The notes: generated from the sequence alone by a model not told the origin. DNA of 64,000 nt from CALJTV01 sp036821185 (GCA_036821185.1 DAISKD010000004.1:54815-118814), one strand, 5' to 3'; shown: positions 9,260-18,151, counted from the stretch's first letter. A program made the numbers and translations.

Positions 9260-9371
9260 CACCCGTTGCTCGGCCAGCAACCAGCTTTGGAACAGTTGTT
9301 GCGGGCGACAGGATGCGTAGCAGCTCAGCGTCTGGAAAACGCTGACAGTATACGGATTCTTAGGCGCTGGA

Positions 9372-12368
9372 CTATAGCCCCTCAGTGAAGGTGGAAAGGG
9401 CGATGGGCAGAAAAGCTTCCACAAGCTGTGGGTCAAACTGGCTGCCAGCGCATCGCTTTAACTCTGCTATCGCCTCCTGATAGGACAAGGCACCACGATA
9501 GGGACGCGATGAGGTCATAGCATCAAATGCATCGGCTATGGCCAGTATACGTGCCTCAATAGGAATATTTTCCCCTTTCAGTCCTGTAGGATAGCCACTC
9601 CCGTCCCATCGCTCGTGGTGGTGGAGGATAGCTGGCACACAAGAGACTAAGTCAAGCACATGGCTCACGATAGTCGTTGACAATTTGGGGTGGGCACGGA
9701 CCATTTCCCACGCCTGCGCGTCAAGGGCTCCCGGTCTGTTCAGCACCTCGTCAGGGATCCCTATCTTGCCGATATCGTGGAGCAGGGCAGCGGTGCTGAT
9801 CACGGCCACCTTTTCTGGCGATAAGTCTAACTTCTCGGCTAAGGCAACGGCGTAGTTACTCACCTTTCTAGAGTGCCCGTAAGTATACCGGTCTTTAGCT
9901 TCGATCGTAGCTGCCAGTGCGTATATAACATTGAGGGCTTCTTTATCGGAAGCTGTCCCAGGCATCGAAGCTACCGCAGTGCTCAAAATCCGAGACACGA
10001 TACAGGTACGGTCACCACCTGTCTTCTTTGCATAATAGAGAGCCCTATCCGCAGCGCTGAGTAGCGCATCAGGCATTACCCCGTCATTGGGCCAGGTGGC
10101 TATACCTACGCTGGCCGTTATCCTAGGGTCGACCTTGCCCATCTCCTGAGCAATCCTGCCACGGATGCGCTCGGCAACCACAAAAGCTGCAGCGGAGTCC
10201 GTCTGAGGTAGCAGTATAGCAAACTCATCACCATCATAGCGGAAAGAGAGGTCAGTGCTCCTCACCGACCGCTGGATTATCCTCCCTACATCAGCCAGCA
10301 GCTTATCGCCAGCCGCATGGCCATGGACATCGTTGTACGCCTTGAAAAGGTCGAGGTCCAGCAAGATCAAAGAAAATGTGCCACCGTATCTCTGGCGTAA
10401 GTCTATCTCTTGCTTCAACCGTTCATCGAAATGACGCCTGTTGAACAGCCCGGTAACCTCGTCTACCCTTGCCCTTTGCTCAGCCCTGCCATAGAGGCGG
10501 CTGTTCTCCACCGGCACTGCTATTTGTGCAGCCAGGCGCTCGAGCAATGACACTTGCTCCTGCGTGTATGCATTGGGTCTGCGACTGGCAATTATCAGTC
10601 CTCCGATGGGCTCGCCTTTGGCGATCAGAGGTAGATAGACTATTGACCGGATGTCCTGCTTGAGGTGCAGGTCTCCAGTCCAGAACTTTCGACTTTCAGA
10701 CAGGTCGGACTCAAACAGGGCTTTACGGTACTTCAGTACCCACTCCGTACCCGTCCCCTCCAGAGGAATTCTATCTCCTTGCTGCCACGGCGAATCGATA
10801 TCTGTAGCAAACAGAGCCTCAAAAACAAGCTCTTCTCCATCGACCAGCGCGATGGCTGCCCAGTCCACATCCACAACCTTTTTCAGCTCAGCCACAAAGG
10901 CAGCGTATACCTCTTGGATATTAAGGCTCGAGGTCATCACCCTGACCAGTTCATTTATCAGCGCTAGCTCCTGTTCCCGTTTTCTTAGTTGCTCGTGGAA
11001 ATATTCCTTCTCTAAATTCGCAGCTAGCTGCTTGGTTACCGACTCCAGCAGCGCAATATCCTCGGCAGAATATCTCCCCGACCTCTTCCTACTAAGCGCC
11101 AGGATGGCAATTAGATTGTCGTCATTGATTAGAGGGAGGAGCAGTTCGAGATCCAGAGCTTGAAGCTGCGCTTTTACCTCGGCACCGAGATACATGAACT
11201 CCGGCGAAACCTCTATCTCATCACGCAGGAGATACCTGCGCTCGCGCTTTAACCACCTGACGATGGGAGTGTACTTGCCGATGCTCAGTGAGGAAGCGTC
11301 TACGCCTTTGGGCTCGACGAAGCTCGCCTTATAACTGCCGTCATTCGGTACAGGCAGCAGCAGCGCCGCCGATTTGGCGCCTAGACTGCCGGCAATCAGG
11401 GGCAGCAACTTATGCGCCAGCTCCGTTAAACTAGGAGTACGAGGTAGTTCACTGTTTACAAAATACAGCAACCTGTGACGATAGTTGCGCTCTCTCCTGC
11501 CTACAAACAATTGCTCCATGCCGGTGAAGATCAAGCCCCTCAGCCCATAAGCGACGCCAACAACTATTATTGCTGAGACAGCAGAGACTCCCAGCGCCAG
11601 CCAGTCGAATGACTTGCCGGCAAGCCAATAAGCCAAAGCAAGGAGGCAGGCATAGACTGCAACACCGGCAAATATCAGGCCCACCCAGGCTAATGCCCGC
11701 CGCAGCACGATCTGTATGTCCAACAAACGGTGTTTCAGCAGCGCATAGGCCAAGGTAGCAGCAGTCAATAACGCGCCTACGCCAGCCACAGGATAACGCT
11801 TGCCGAAGTCGCTGAAAGCGTTCAGTAAGCTGAAACACGCCATCAGCACGATGCCGAATAGCAGGTACATGTACTGATTGCGCCACAGCGGGTCAGTGAT
11901 GGCTCCGAGCCTCCGACATAGCAGGTAAAAGTCCCTGCCAAACAGGACCGCTAAGGCGGCTGGCAGGACAAAGGCCCACTTGTGATAGACCGGAACAGCG
12001 ACGCCATTGTCTACCTTGAGGTCAGTCACAACGTAACCAGCCAGCACCATGCCCACCAGGGCTACCATCAAGATGTAAGCAAAGGGAAAACGCAGTCCCC
12101 TGTTATCGTAAAAGGAGGCAAGAAAATAGTGGATCTGTACCGCTGCCCAGATGAACAAGTAGGCCGTGATCTGAAGCAAAAAAAGTCCATGCTGCGCAAA
12201 AAAGTTACTGCGAAAAAGAAAGTCACTCCATGTCCACAGGATGGTGGCGAGTACACACAGGGCAAAGAGTTTTTGTTGTCTGCCCCACGGACGATTAAGT
12301 AAAACTACTACACCCAACAGGACGAAGGCTACCGCGGTCACCAGGGAAATCAATGCTGCTGCATTCAT
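9372..12368 (-). CDS. Membrane GAF-GAF-GGDEF-HD-GYP cyclic-di-GMP signalling protein
   Basis: This 998-residue protein combines a cyclic-di-GMP synthase and phosphodiesterase. The first roughly 300 residues hold about eight transmembrane helices, like the sensor half of membrane histidine kinases. Two GAF domains follow (about 310-460 and 480-620). The GGDEF domain lies near 640-800. Its signature reads DGDEF at about 712-716, and an RSTD inhibitory I-site sits five residues before it. The HD-GYP domain (about 820-990) has HDIGKIG near 866 and GSGYP near 924, with HHHERWDG between. Both active sites look intact, so the balance is probably set by the GAF sensors. A hairpin terminator lies 30 bases upstream of its start. 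Confidence 0.92.
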   Translation of the reverse strand: MNAAALISLVTAVAFVLLGVVVLLNRPWGRQQKLFALCVLATILWTWSDFLFRSNFFAQHGLFLLQITAYLFIWAAVQIHYFLASFYDNRGLRFPFAYILMVALVGMVLAGYVVTDLKVDNGVAVPVYHKWAFVLPAALAVLFGRDFYLLCRRLGAITDPLWRNQYMYLLFGIVLMACFSLLNAFSDFGKRYPVAGVGALLTAATLAYALLKHRLLDIQIVLRRALAWVGLIFAGVAVYACLLALAYWLAGKSFDWLALGVSAVSAIIVVGVAYGLRGLIFTGMEQLFVGRRERNYRHRLLYFVNSELPRTPSLTELAHKLLPLIAGSLGAKSAALLLPVPNDGSYKASFVEPKGVDASSLSIGKYTPIVRWLKRERRYLLRDEIEVSPEFMYLGAEVKAQLQALDLELLLPLINDDNLIAILALSRKRSGRYSAEDIALLESVTKQLAANLEKEYFHEQLRKREQELALINELVRVMTSSLNIQEVYAAFVAELKKVVDVDWAAIALVDGEELVFEALFATDIDSPWQQGDRIPLEGTGTEWVLKYRKALFESDLSESRKFWTGDLHLKQDIRSIVYLPLIAKGEPIGGLIIASRRPNAYTQEQVSLLERLAAQIAVPVENSRLYGRAEQRARVDEVTGLFNRRHFDERLKQEIDLRQRYGGTFSLILLDLDLFKAYNDVHGHAAGDKLLADVGRIIQRSVRSTDLSFRYDGDEFAILLPQTDSAAAFVVAERIRGRIAQEMGKVDPRITASVGIATWPNDGVMPDALLSAADRALYYAKKTGGDRTCIVSRILSTAVASMPGTASDKEALNVIYALAATIEAKDRYTYGHSRKVSNYAVALAEKLDLSPEKVAVISTAALLHDIGKIGIPDEVLNRPGALDAQAWEMVRAHPKLSTTIVSHVLDLVSCVPAILHHHERWDGSGYPTGLKGENIPIEARILAIADAFDAMTSSRPYRGALSYQEAIAELKRCAGSQFDPQLVEAFLPIALSTFTEGL

Positions 12369-12397
12369 TGTCAGAACTCTCTCCCTTCAGTAGTCTC

Positions 12398-12432
12398 AAA
12401 AAATGAGACCGACCCTTCTCGGGTCGGTCTCA
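12398..12432 (-). terminator. Intrinsic terminator or attenuator upstream of the GGDEF/HD-GYP gene
   Basis: An 11-bp perfect stem (GAGACCGACCC with GGGTCGGTCTC, extended by one A-T pair) encloses a 5-base loop. On the reverse strand it is followed by six T. It stops transcripts coming from the gene ending at 12630. If the 998-residue gene is transcribed from further upstream, it would work as an attenuator. Confidence 0.75.
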
Positions 12433-12629
12433 CTACTTGCTCCACACCAGCTAAGTGACCGCATTGCCGCTGATGCTTCATCGCACCCCGAACCAGATCG
12501 GCCGCTTAGGGCTATATTCTCCTGTATTTACTCCTCCGACTCTGACTCCTGACTTACCAGCGTAGCTGGTCGGTAAATTTAACATAACTTCTACGCTTTG
12601 TCAAGACCCCCACGCCAACCCATCCCCAC
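12433..12629 (-). other. Gene-free stretch with further base-pairing potential (possible structured leader)
   Basis: No gene was seen here. Read on the reverse strand, CTAAGCGGCCG (about 12502-12512) can pair with CGGTCACTTAG (about 12452-12462) with one mismatch and one G-U pair. The arms enclose about 40 bases with smaller hairpins. This lies directly before the 12398-12432 terminator. The combination resembles a leader RNA with an expression platform. I compared it from memory with the c-di-GMP-I, SAM-I, TPP, cobalamin and T-box cores and saw none of them. Confidence 0.3.
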
Positions 12630-13304
12630 TCATCTTCTGCGAAACAGCTGAAAGAAGCGATCCTGGTATTCTTGAAACAATCCCCAGCGCCCGAGCTCGG
12701 TAGCCAGTTCCTGAGCCCAGCGCAGGTCACGTTCAGCCTTTGAGAACAATTCCTCGATGTAGTGACGCGCGTCCCGTGGTATCCCTGCAGCATCGATGCT
12801 CAGCAGCCCCCTGCGTTCAAACTCCGCCACATTGGCATATACCGAGCTCTGGGTCAGTTCATAAGTGAACTTGAGCAACGAGACGTCCCACATCTCCTCA
12901 ACGCCTTTTATGATGGCAGCCAAGGGGTCGCGCTGGCTATCTATCCGACGATTTATCTTTTCCACTATCGCCGCCACAGGCTCCGAGACGATGTTCATCT
13001 CTTTGGGCTCGTTCTTGTAGCTATAAAAGATCCCCGGTTCGTGAGGATGCTGCTCTGCCATCATTTCTATGAACCTCCTCGCCCCAGTACTGAACCCCTC
13101 AAGGTTTATCAAGTAGCTCGGCGTCACGATCTTGGGCCGGGCGGCAATCACCCTGCCTTCTCTCACCACATTTACCCACTCGGTGAGTTCGGTTATCAGG
13201 TAATAATATATGTTGGTGCTACCAAAAGTGGCTAAACTCTGCTTCGGTGCTCTGAGCACCTTGGTATTTTCGATGGCGTTTTGGATCTTCTCGTCTACTT
13301 CCAC
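12630..13304 (-). CDS. Conserved-looking hypothetical protein, 224 residues
   Basis: No family was recognised. The protein is soluble, has no signal peptide, and is predicted to be mostly helical. A charged, Arg-rich C-terminus ends RFFQLFRRR. An ATFGSTNIYYYLITEL stretch near residue 25-40 and a central KNEPKEMNIVSEPVAAIVEKI segment look structured. It begins 19 bases after the end of the metallo-beta-lactamase-fold gene and is probably co-transcribed with it. A strong terminator lies about 200 bases downstream. Confidence 0.7.
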   Translation of the reverse strand: MEVDEKIQNAIENTKVLRAPKQSLATFGSTNIYYYLITELTEWVNVVREGRVIAARPKIVTPSYLINLEGFSTGARRFIEMMAEQHPHEPGIFYSYKNEPKEMNIVSEPVAAIVEKINRRIDSQRDPLAAIIKGVEEMWDVSLLKFTYELTQSSVYANVAEFERRGLLSIDAAGIPRDARHYIEELFSKAERDLRWAQELATELGRWGLFQEYQDRFFQLFRRR

Positions 13305-13323
13305 GGGTGCACACCTCGCACCT

Positions 13324-14064
13324 TTACAGAAACAGCTTCACCGCCTGGAAATTGCGCTCTACATTCGACTTACCACGGACAATACTACCATATTCAGTAC
13401 TATGCCCCGCCACCAACAGTTCCACGTCAAGCTGTGACAGTCTCTCTATACTCTTCTTCAATAGAGAAAGGCTACCGCTGGGAAAATCTGTCCTGCCTAT
13501 GCTCCCGTAGAACACCACGTCCCCGGTGATGAGTATCTTTTTCTCTGCCCAGTAGAGGCAGATAGAGCCCGGGGAATGCCCCGGCGTGTGCAGTATCTGT
13601 AGCTCCACCTTGTTCTGAGTGCCAAGGCTCAGCGTGCCCTCTCTTAAATAGAAGAGCGGCTCAAACTGCGGCGGCTTTATCCCGAACATGGAATACATCT
13701 TCTGTCCTAATGTATTGCGGAACTCGTCCTCTTCTTCGGAGAGGGCCACCCAGGCACCGCTCTTCTCCACCAGCAGTTCATTTGCCTGACAGTGGTCGGG
13801 ATGGCTGTGGGTATTGATTATTAGCCCCACATCGGCCACCTTAAAACCGGTCCTTTCCATCGCCTTGGTCAGATGCTCAAAACAGGTCTCCCCGAACTCG
13901 TTTGTTATATGCCCCGGATCAATAAGCACGTGAGGATGCCCGCCCCGAAGCACGTTTGTAAATAGACAGGTGTTGCAATTATTGCCCCTGCCCTGCCACA
14001 CATAGCAGTAAAGGTTATCGGCAAGCTTTAATGCGCTATAGTAACCGGACGTTCTGTAAACCAT
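13324..14064 (-). CDS. Metallo-beta-lactamase-fold hydrolase
   Basis: This 246-residue zinc hydrolase has the motif NTHSHPDHCQAN (HxHxDH), the later HTPGHSPGSICLY histidine, the ITGDVVFYGSIGR aspartate region and a final VAGHST histidine. These make a complete binuclear metal site. The family includes glyoxalase II and persulfide dioxygenase enzymes. The actual substrate is not evident. ATG at 14064 is preferred over an in-frame TTG at 14082. It is divergent from the gene at 14203, with a promoter and a pair of inverted sequence blocks between them. It probably leads a two-gene operon. Confidence 0.85.
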   Translation of the reverse strand: MVYRTSGYYSALKLADNLYCYVWQGRGNNCNTCLFTNVLRGGHPHVLIDPGHITNEFGETCFEHLTKAMERTGFKVADVGLIINTHSHPDHCQANELLVEKSGAWVALSEEEDEFRNTLGQKMYSMFGIKPPQFEPLFYLREGTLSLGTQNKVELQILHTPGHSPGSICLYWAEKKILITGDVVFYGSIGRTDFPSGSLSLLKKSIERLSQLDVELLVAGHSTEYGSIVRGKSNVERNFQAVKLFL

Positions 14065-14107
14065 TTTTTGATTGCAACTCAATTATAAGGTAAAATGCTT
14101 GCGAACA

Positions 14108-14179
14108 CCAAATACGGGTTACTCCACATAATTATTGCGGCACTTGACAAGTTCGGCACGAAGTGTATGCCGTATTTGG
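14108..14179. repeat. 10-bp inverted repeat pair flanking a promoter
   Basis: CCAAATACGG at 14108-14117 and its exact reverse complement CCGTATTTGG at 14170-14179 are separated by 52 bases. They bracket the TTGACA element at 14144 in the divergent intergenic region. They could be paired operator sites or the arms of a long stem. Confidence 0.5.
14144..14171 (+). promoter_or_regulatory. Putative promoter for the 14203 gene
   Basis: A perfect -35 hexamer TTGACA (14144-14149) is followed after 16 bases by TATGCC (14166-14171), a partial -10 match. A Shine-Dalgarno AAGGA (14192-14196) and the ATG at 14203 follow. Confidence 0.45.
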
Positions 14180-14202
14180 CAACCAGACAACAAGGACCAA
14201 AA

Positions 14203-14778
14203 ATGGGGGAACTTAAAAGCGCCCGAGAAATAGCCTTGGAAAAGGCCAAAAAGCTGGGTGACCTTTCACCGGAAGAGAGACGGAGACAGAAGGAAAAGGA
14301 GCATCTTCAAATTGCCCGGACCTTGGCTGATAAATATTTTGCCCACCCTGATGCGAAACTGCTGACCGGTGAGCTGGCAAAGCACGATGGTCAGGAAAGG
14401 GACTCAATCACCAGGCTCCTCATCCGCCAGCTTGTCGATGCGATAGACATTTCCGGCACCAGGGCACAACAGGCGATGGATGGTATCCTCAGTCTGGGTC
14501 AGAACAGTGCTATCAAAGACACCGTAGCCAGAATTAAAGATGTGCTACAGGAGTACCAGTTAGCACAGGCCAGAGAAAGAGAGGATGTAGAAAAAGCCGG
14601 CAGAGAGATCCTGCACCAGATGCGCATCGCAGGTTCGGCGATTAGCCGGATAAACATCCGCGCCAAGCAGGAATGGCAGAAAAGGCTAGAAAAAATAGCA
14701 ACCCCCTACAAAGAGACCCTGAAATCGCTGAAGAAGCTCCTCACTGAGGTTACTCTCTCGAATACCCGATCCCCTTAA
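14203..14778 (+). CDS. Hypothetical charged helical protein, 191 residues
   Basis: No family was recognised. The preferred start is ATG 14203, because AAGGA lies 6 bases upstream. An open frame extends back to 14095 but passes through the promoter. The protein is rich in Lys, Glu, Arg and Gln and nearly all helix-forming. There are likely coiled-coil stretches near the start (SPEERRRQKEKEHLQIARTL) and from about residue 120 to the end. It has no cysteine cluster, signal peptide or membrane segment. Its last 29 bases overlap tail to tail with the RtcA-like gene. Confidence 0.65.
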   Translation: MGELKSAREIALEKAKKLGDLSPEERRRQKEKEHLQIARTLADKYFAHPDAKLLTGELAKHDGQERDSITRLLIRQLVDAIDISGTRAQQAMDGILSLGQNSAIKDTVARIKDVLQEYQLAQAREREDVEKAGREILHQMRIAGSAISRINIRAKQEWQKRLEKIATPYKETLKSLKKLLTEVTLSNTRSP

Positions 14779-15799
14779 TCTTCAGGTGTTTGCCCTCTAC
14801 CGCTACCTGGGCACCAAACTTTCCCAGGACCGTCTCCACCAGCCATAAATTCGCTTCCACATGGTCGGTTAGATGTGGTATCAGGTACTCGGTGACCCCC
14901 TCTGCTAAAGCGGCATAGATGACCGCCTGGTCGGCCAGAAACCTGTCCACAGTAGCTCCAGAATTGATGTCTTCAATAAGGTTTTCCGCCACCTGTTTGC
15001 CGATCGCTTCCGCCCGCCTGCCCTTCTTGCCAGCCATATCCGAGCCCAGATAGCGGCCTTCAACGTCCACCCAAATAGCTAGGGCTGCACCGGGATGAGT
15101 GGCTGTGCTGTCATAGACAGCCTCTATGTCGACGTGGTAGCCGGCACGCTTTAATACGCGCTCGCATTCCTGCCCCATCCGCCCGCTGACCTGAGCTTGC
15201 TGCAGATGTGAGCTAAGCGCCACTCCTTTTATCCGCGAAACCGGCGTGGGGGTGATCAACCTCACCGCCTTGATCTTCCCCTCCACCAGCCTGACGTCCA
15301 CCTCGATTATACCGCCACCCCGCTCGGCATAGCCGGGACGCCTTATCTCCAGGTTGCCATCGATTCCCATCCTCCTTAGAAAGGGGAAAAATACATACTT
15401 CATATGATAGGCTGAGGGGGCGAAGTCCTGAAACAACCCACCAGAGATTACAAAGGTCAACGGCCCGGCGGCAAAACAAGCCACCGGCAGCAGAGTCATA
15501 GCCAGCATGGTAGTGGAGCCACCGGTGCCGATGTCCCAACTATATGTCCCTCCCACTACCTCCCTCCCCGGCGTGTACCACAGCTCCATAGAACCTAGAG
15601 CCGCACCTTCAGCCGAGCCTTGGGACACATCGCAGCAAGCCAGCACGGCCTGCCGGTGCTGGTGGCGCAGGCCAGGCTTCTCCCGGGCAGCACGTATGTT
15701 CCACATATGCAGTTCCTCACCAAGCAGTGTGGCAAGGCTCACCGCATACCTCAGCAAGGTACCACTGCCCGATTTTGCCGAACCATCTATCTCTATCAT
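14750..15799 (-). CDS. rtcA: RNA 3'-terminal phosphate cyclase-like protein (RtcA family)
   Basis: RtcA converts RNA 3'-phosphates to 2',3'-cyclic phosphates using ATP. The protein is about 349 residues from ATG 15799; an in-frame GTG at 15826 is the alternative. Family features are clear: MIEIDGS start, IRAAREKPGLRHQH, DIGTGGSTTMLAMTLLP, and near the C-terminus LTDHVEANLWLVE, whose histidine aligns with the catalytic nucleophile. The usual GEGGGQ loop after the IDG start is altered to KSGSGT, so the conserved Glu and Gln are missing. Activity is therefore uncertain. No rtcB was seen nearby. Confidence 0.82.
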   Translation of the reverse strand: MIEIDGSAKSGSGTLLRYAVSLATLLGEELHMWNIRAAREKPGLRHQHRQAVLACCDVSQGSAEGAALGSMELWYTPGREVVGGTYSWDIGTGGSTTMLAMTLLPVACFAAGPLTFVISGGLFQDFAPSAYHMKYVFFPFLRRMGIDGNLEIRRPGYAERGGGIIEVDVRLVEGKIKAVRLITPTPVSRIKGVALSSHLQQAQVSGRMGQECERVLKRAGYHVDIEAVYDSTATHPGAALAIWVDVEGRYLGSDMAGKKGRRAEAIGKQVAENLIEDINSGATVDRFLADQAVIYAALAEGVTEYLIPHLTDHVEANLWLVETVLGKFGAQVAVEGKHLKIKGIGYSRE

Positions 15800-15875
15800 C
15801 GCCGCACATCGAAATATTTGCTGCACAAGACCTTGTGGACAAAAGCTTTAAAGCAGGGGTCGGACGAAAAGGGCA

Positions 15876-16727
15876 TTAGGCAAAGTTCATAACCTGCTGC
15901 AATGCCGCGTCGACATTCCTGTGCGTGTCTGCTGACAGTTCCTCCACCACCAGGTTAGCTACCTGAAGAAACCTGTTGCGCTCGGCTTGTCCCAAATGTT
16001 CCAGCAGCTCTTCAACTCTCCTCGCCAGAAGTACCTGGTGTTCCAAAGGGACCTTTTTCGACTTGGGCAATGCCAGCAGTGGGTGTGCAAACAGCACCGG
16101 TTTGAGCAAAGCAGTCAAATAGATAAACCTAGCACGCCGGTTGCCCTGCACCGTCTTCCAGGCTGCCTTGTCCTCCTCAGAAGAATGTATCCACTCCAGT
16201 GCAAAGGCAAACTGGCACTCGATGAAGCCCCGCTGCACCAGGAACCTGGTAGCTTCAAAGTCCTTCACCGCCACGGACACAAAATATGCCGCTTGGTCAA
16301 GCACCGAGGCATCGAGCCCTTTCACTGTGGCTACATAACGGCACTCTTCGGGGATCTTGAAGATGTAGTACTCGAGCGAACCATGTAGGGCACTGTGTGC
16401 CGCCTCGTGCCTCAAGGCACCAAGCTTAGCCTGTTTGCTCAGGGCTGCTAGCTTCTCCAGACAGCAGATTATCCGCGGGTAGCCACGCCAGGCATCATGG
16501 TAGCAGATGTATTCCTCATCTCCGGCGGTGGTTATGCCCATCCTTAGTTTTTCCTCTTTGAGCAATGCCTGCACATTTGCCTCTGTGTCCACTATGTGGA
16601 CATCCACGCGGTAGAGAAGCCTGACTTTGAATTTACGGTAGCAGTCGCGGAAGGTATTCTCTATCTCTCGCTTGGTGACCCAAGTTACACTGCCACTGGT
16701 GACTACATTGAGCTGGACATCAGCCAT
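15876..16727 (-). CDS. Putative zinc metallopeptidase-like protein with an HExxH motif
   Basis: This 283-residue protein has LRHEAAHSALHG near residue 125-136. It contains HEAAH, the zinc-binding and catalytic motif of gluzincin-type peptidases, plus a further His four residues on. A third metal ligand is not obvious. No signal peptide or transmembrane segment is present, so it would act in the cytoplasm. The C-terminal half is helical and resembles no family known to me. It is divergent from the HIT hydrolase gene, with about 105 bases between the two starts. Peptidase function is inference from the single motif. Confidence 0.65.
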   Translation of the reverse strand: MADVQLNVVTSGSVTWVTKREIENTFRDCYRKFKVRLLYRVDVHIVDTEANVQALLKEEKLRMGITTAGDEEYICYHDAWRGYPRIICCLEKLAALSKQAKLGALRHEAAHSALHGSLEYYIFKIPEECRYVATVKGLDASVLDQAAYFVSVAVKDFEATRFLVQRGFIECQFAFALEWIHSSEEDKAAWKTVQGNRRARFIYLTALLKPVLFAHPLLALPKSKKVPLEHQVLLARRVEELLEHLGQAERNRFLQVANLVVEELSADTHRNVDAALQQVMNFA

Positions 16728-16833
16728 GCCTAGCTACAAGATAACAATGTTAGTCGTTAAAGTCAATAGCAACCATGTTGCCGCGACCGGGCTGTTGCGG
16801 ATAAGCACTTTTTCAGTTAATATTGATGCGCAA

Positions 16834-17322
16834 ATGGAACGCCTGTGGGCACCCTGGCGAATGGAATACATAAACAGGGCTAATGAGGAGCCGGGCTGCT
16901 TCCTGTGCCAAAAACCGAAAGAGGACAACGATTCCTCGAACTTAATACTGTATCGCGGAGAGAGCAACTTCATTATCCTCAATACCTACCCCTACAACAC
17001 CGGACATCTTATGGTGGCCCCATATCGGCATGTAGGCGACCCCGCCTTGCTCACCGAAGCCGAGGCTAAAGAACACCTGGAGATGGTCAAGCTGGGGCTC
17101 AGGGTACTGACCGAAGCGATGAGACCTGAGGGGTTCAACATCGGCATGAACCTGGGCAGGGCAGCAGGGGCAGGGGTAGCCGACCATATTCACACCCATA
17201 TCGTCCCTCGCTGGCAGGGTGATACCAACTTCATGCCAGTGATCGCTGATACCAAAGTCCTCCCCGAGACACTGGCAGCGACCTACCAGAAGCTGAAGCA
17301 GAAGCTGGCAACCTTACGCTGA
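16834..17322 (+). CDS. HIT-family hydrolase/phosphorylase (Ap4A-type)
   Basis: This 162-residue protein belongs to the histidine-triad family, which cleaves dinucleoside polyphosphates or nucleotide conjugates. The triad ADHIHTHIVPRW (HxHxHxx) is near residue 115-125. CFLC near residue 20 is probably half of a zinc site. The start MERLWAPWRMEYI at ATG 16834 is the typical N-terminus of Ap4A-phosphorylase-like HIT proteins. The frame is open back to 16672 but that extension overlaps the opposite gene and is unlike the family. Its last 9 bases overlap tail to tail with pheA. Confidence 0.9.
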   Translation: MERLWAPWRMEYINRANEEPGCFLCQKPKEDNDSSNLILYRGESNFIILNTYPYNTGHLMVAPYRHVGDPALLTEAEAKEHLEMVKLGLRVLTEAMRPEGFNIGMNLGRAAGAGVADHIHTHIVPRWQGDTNFMPVIADTKVLPETLAATYQKLKQKLATLR

Positions 17323-18144
17323 CACCCGGTTCTCGGCACGCGGGTAAGAGCCCAGTACCTTCATGAAGTTTGTCTTCTCCTTTAGCTCCACAAGGGCCTG
17401 ATGGCACACTTCATCCTCCACATGCCCCTCGAAATCAACATAGAACACGTATTCCCAGGGTTTCTTTTTGCTGGGCCGGGACTCCAGCTTGGTAAGATTG
17501 ATATTCCTGTTAGCAAATGCACCCAGGCAGGCATACAGCGCGCCGGGGACGTTTTTGGTACTGAAGACCAACGATGTCTTGTTCTTAGCTGCCGGTGCCG
17601 GTTTGAGCCGAGAGATGACAAAAAACCGGGTATAGTTGTCCTCACTTGTCTCGATGTTCTCAGCCAGGACTTCCAGACCATAGATCTGCGCCGCCCGACG
17701 GCTGGCTATGGCAGCACACCCTTTAAGCCCTTCCTCCCTAATCCTCTTAGCAGCCGCAGCGGTATTGTAGGTGGGCACCACCTCAGCATCCAGCTCTTTC
17801 CTCAAGAAGTCCTCACACTGTGCCAGCGCTTGGGGATGGGAGTAGACCGTCTTTATATCTGCGAGTCTTTCGCCCGGCAGTGCCACAAGGCAATGGTTTA
17901 TCCTCAACTCTATTTCTCCATAAATGTTCACATCATGCTCGAGCAGCAGGTCATAAGTCTCGTTGATGCTACCGGCTAAAGAGTTCTCCGCCGCCACCAC
18001 ACCAAAATCGGCTTCACCCTTCAGGACAGAGATAAACACGTCCTCCAGGTGGCGATAGGTAACAAGCTCCGCATCTCCGAAAAAGCTGACGGCAGCGTCT
18101 TCCGCGAAGGCACCCCGCTCCCCCTGAAAGGTAACTCTGACCAT
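17314..18144 (-). CDS. pheA: Prephenate dehydratase with ACT domain
   Basis: This 276-residue monofunctional enzyme converts prephenate to phenylpyruvate in phenylalanine synthesis. The catalytic domain begins VTFQGERGAFAEDAA and contains ENSLAGSINETYDLL and the SEDNYTRFFVI motif with its catalytic Thr. The C-terminal ACT domain has the LTKLESRPSKKKPWEYVFYVD region. ESRP is the phenylalanine feedback site. No chorismate mutase domain is attached. It lies 7 bases after the TrkA-like gene, at the end of a five-gene reverse-strand run otherwise concerned with transport, which is an odd association. Confidence 0.93.
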   Translation of the reverse strand: MVRVTFQGERGAFAEDAAVSFFGDAELVTYRHLEDVFISVLKGEADFGVVAAENSLAGSINETYDLLLEHDVNIYGEIELRINHCLVALPGERLADIKTVYSHPQALAQCEDFLRKELDAEVVPTYNTAAAAKRIREEGLKGCAAIASRRAAQIYGLEVLAENIETSEDNYTRFFVISRLKPAPAAKNKTSLVFSTKNVPGALYACLGAFANRNINLTKLESRPSKKKPWEYVFYVDFEGHVEDEVCHQALVELKEKTNFMKVLGSYPRAENRVSA

Positions 18145-18151
18145 ATCCGGT

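Noticed and set aside
12433..12600. A cyclic-di-GMP riboswitch in front of the GGDEF/HD-GYP gene
   Set aside because: The conserved GEMM-I core blocks are absent and the class II pattern was not seen. Only generic stem-forming capacity is present.
16672..16833. 54-codon extension upstream of the HIT gene
   Set aside because: It overlaps the start of the divergent HExxH gene and has no similarity to HIT proteins, which start at MERLWAPWR.
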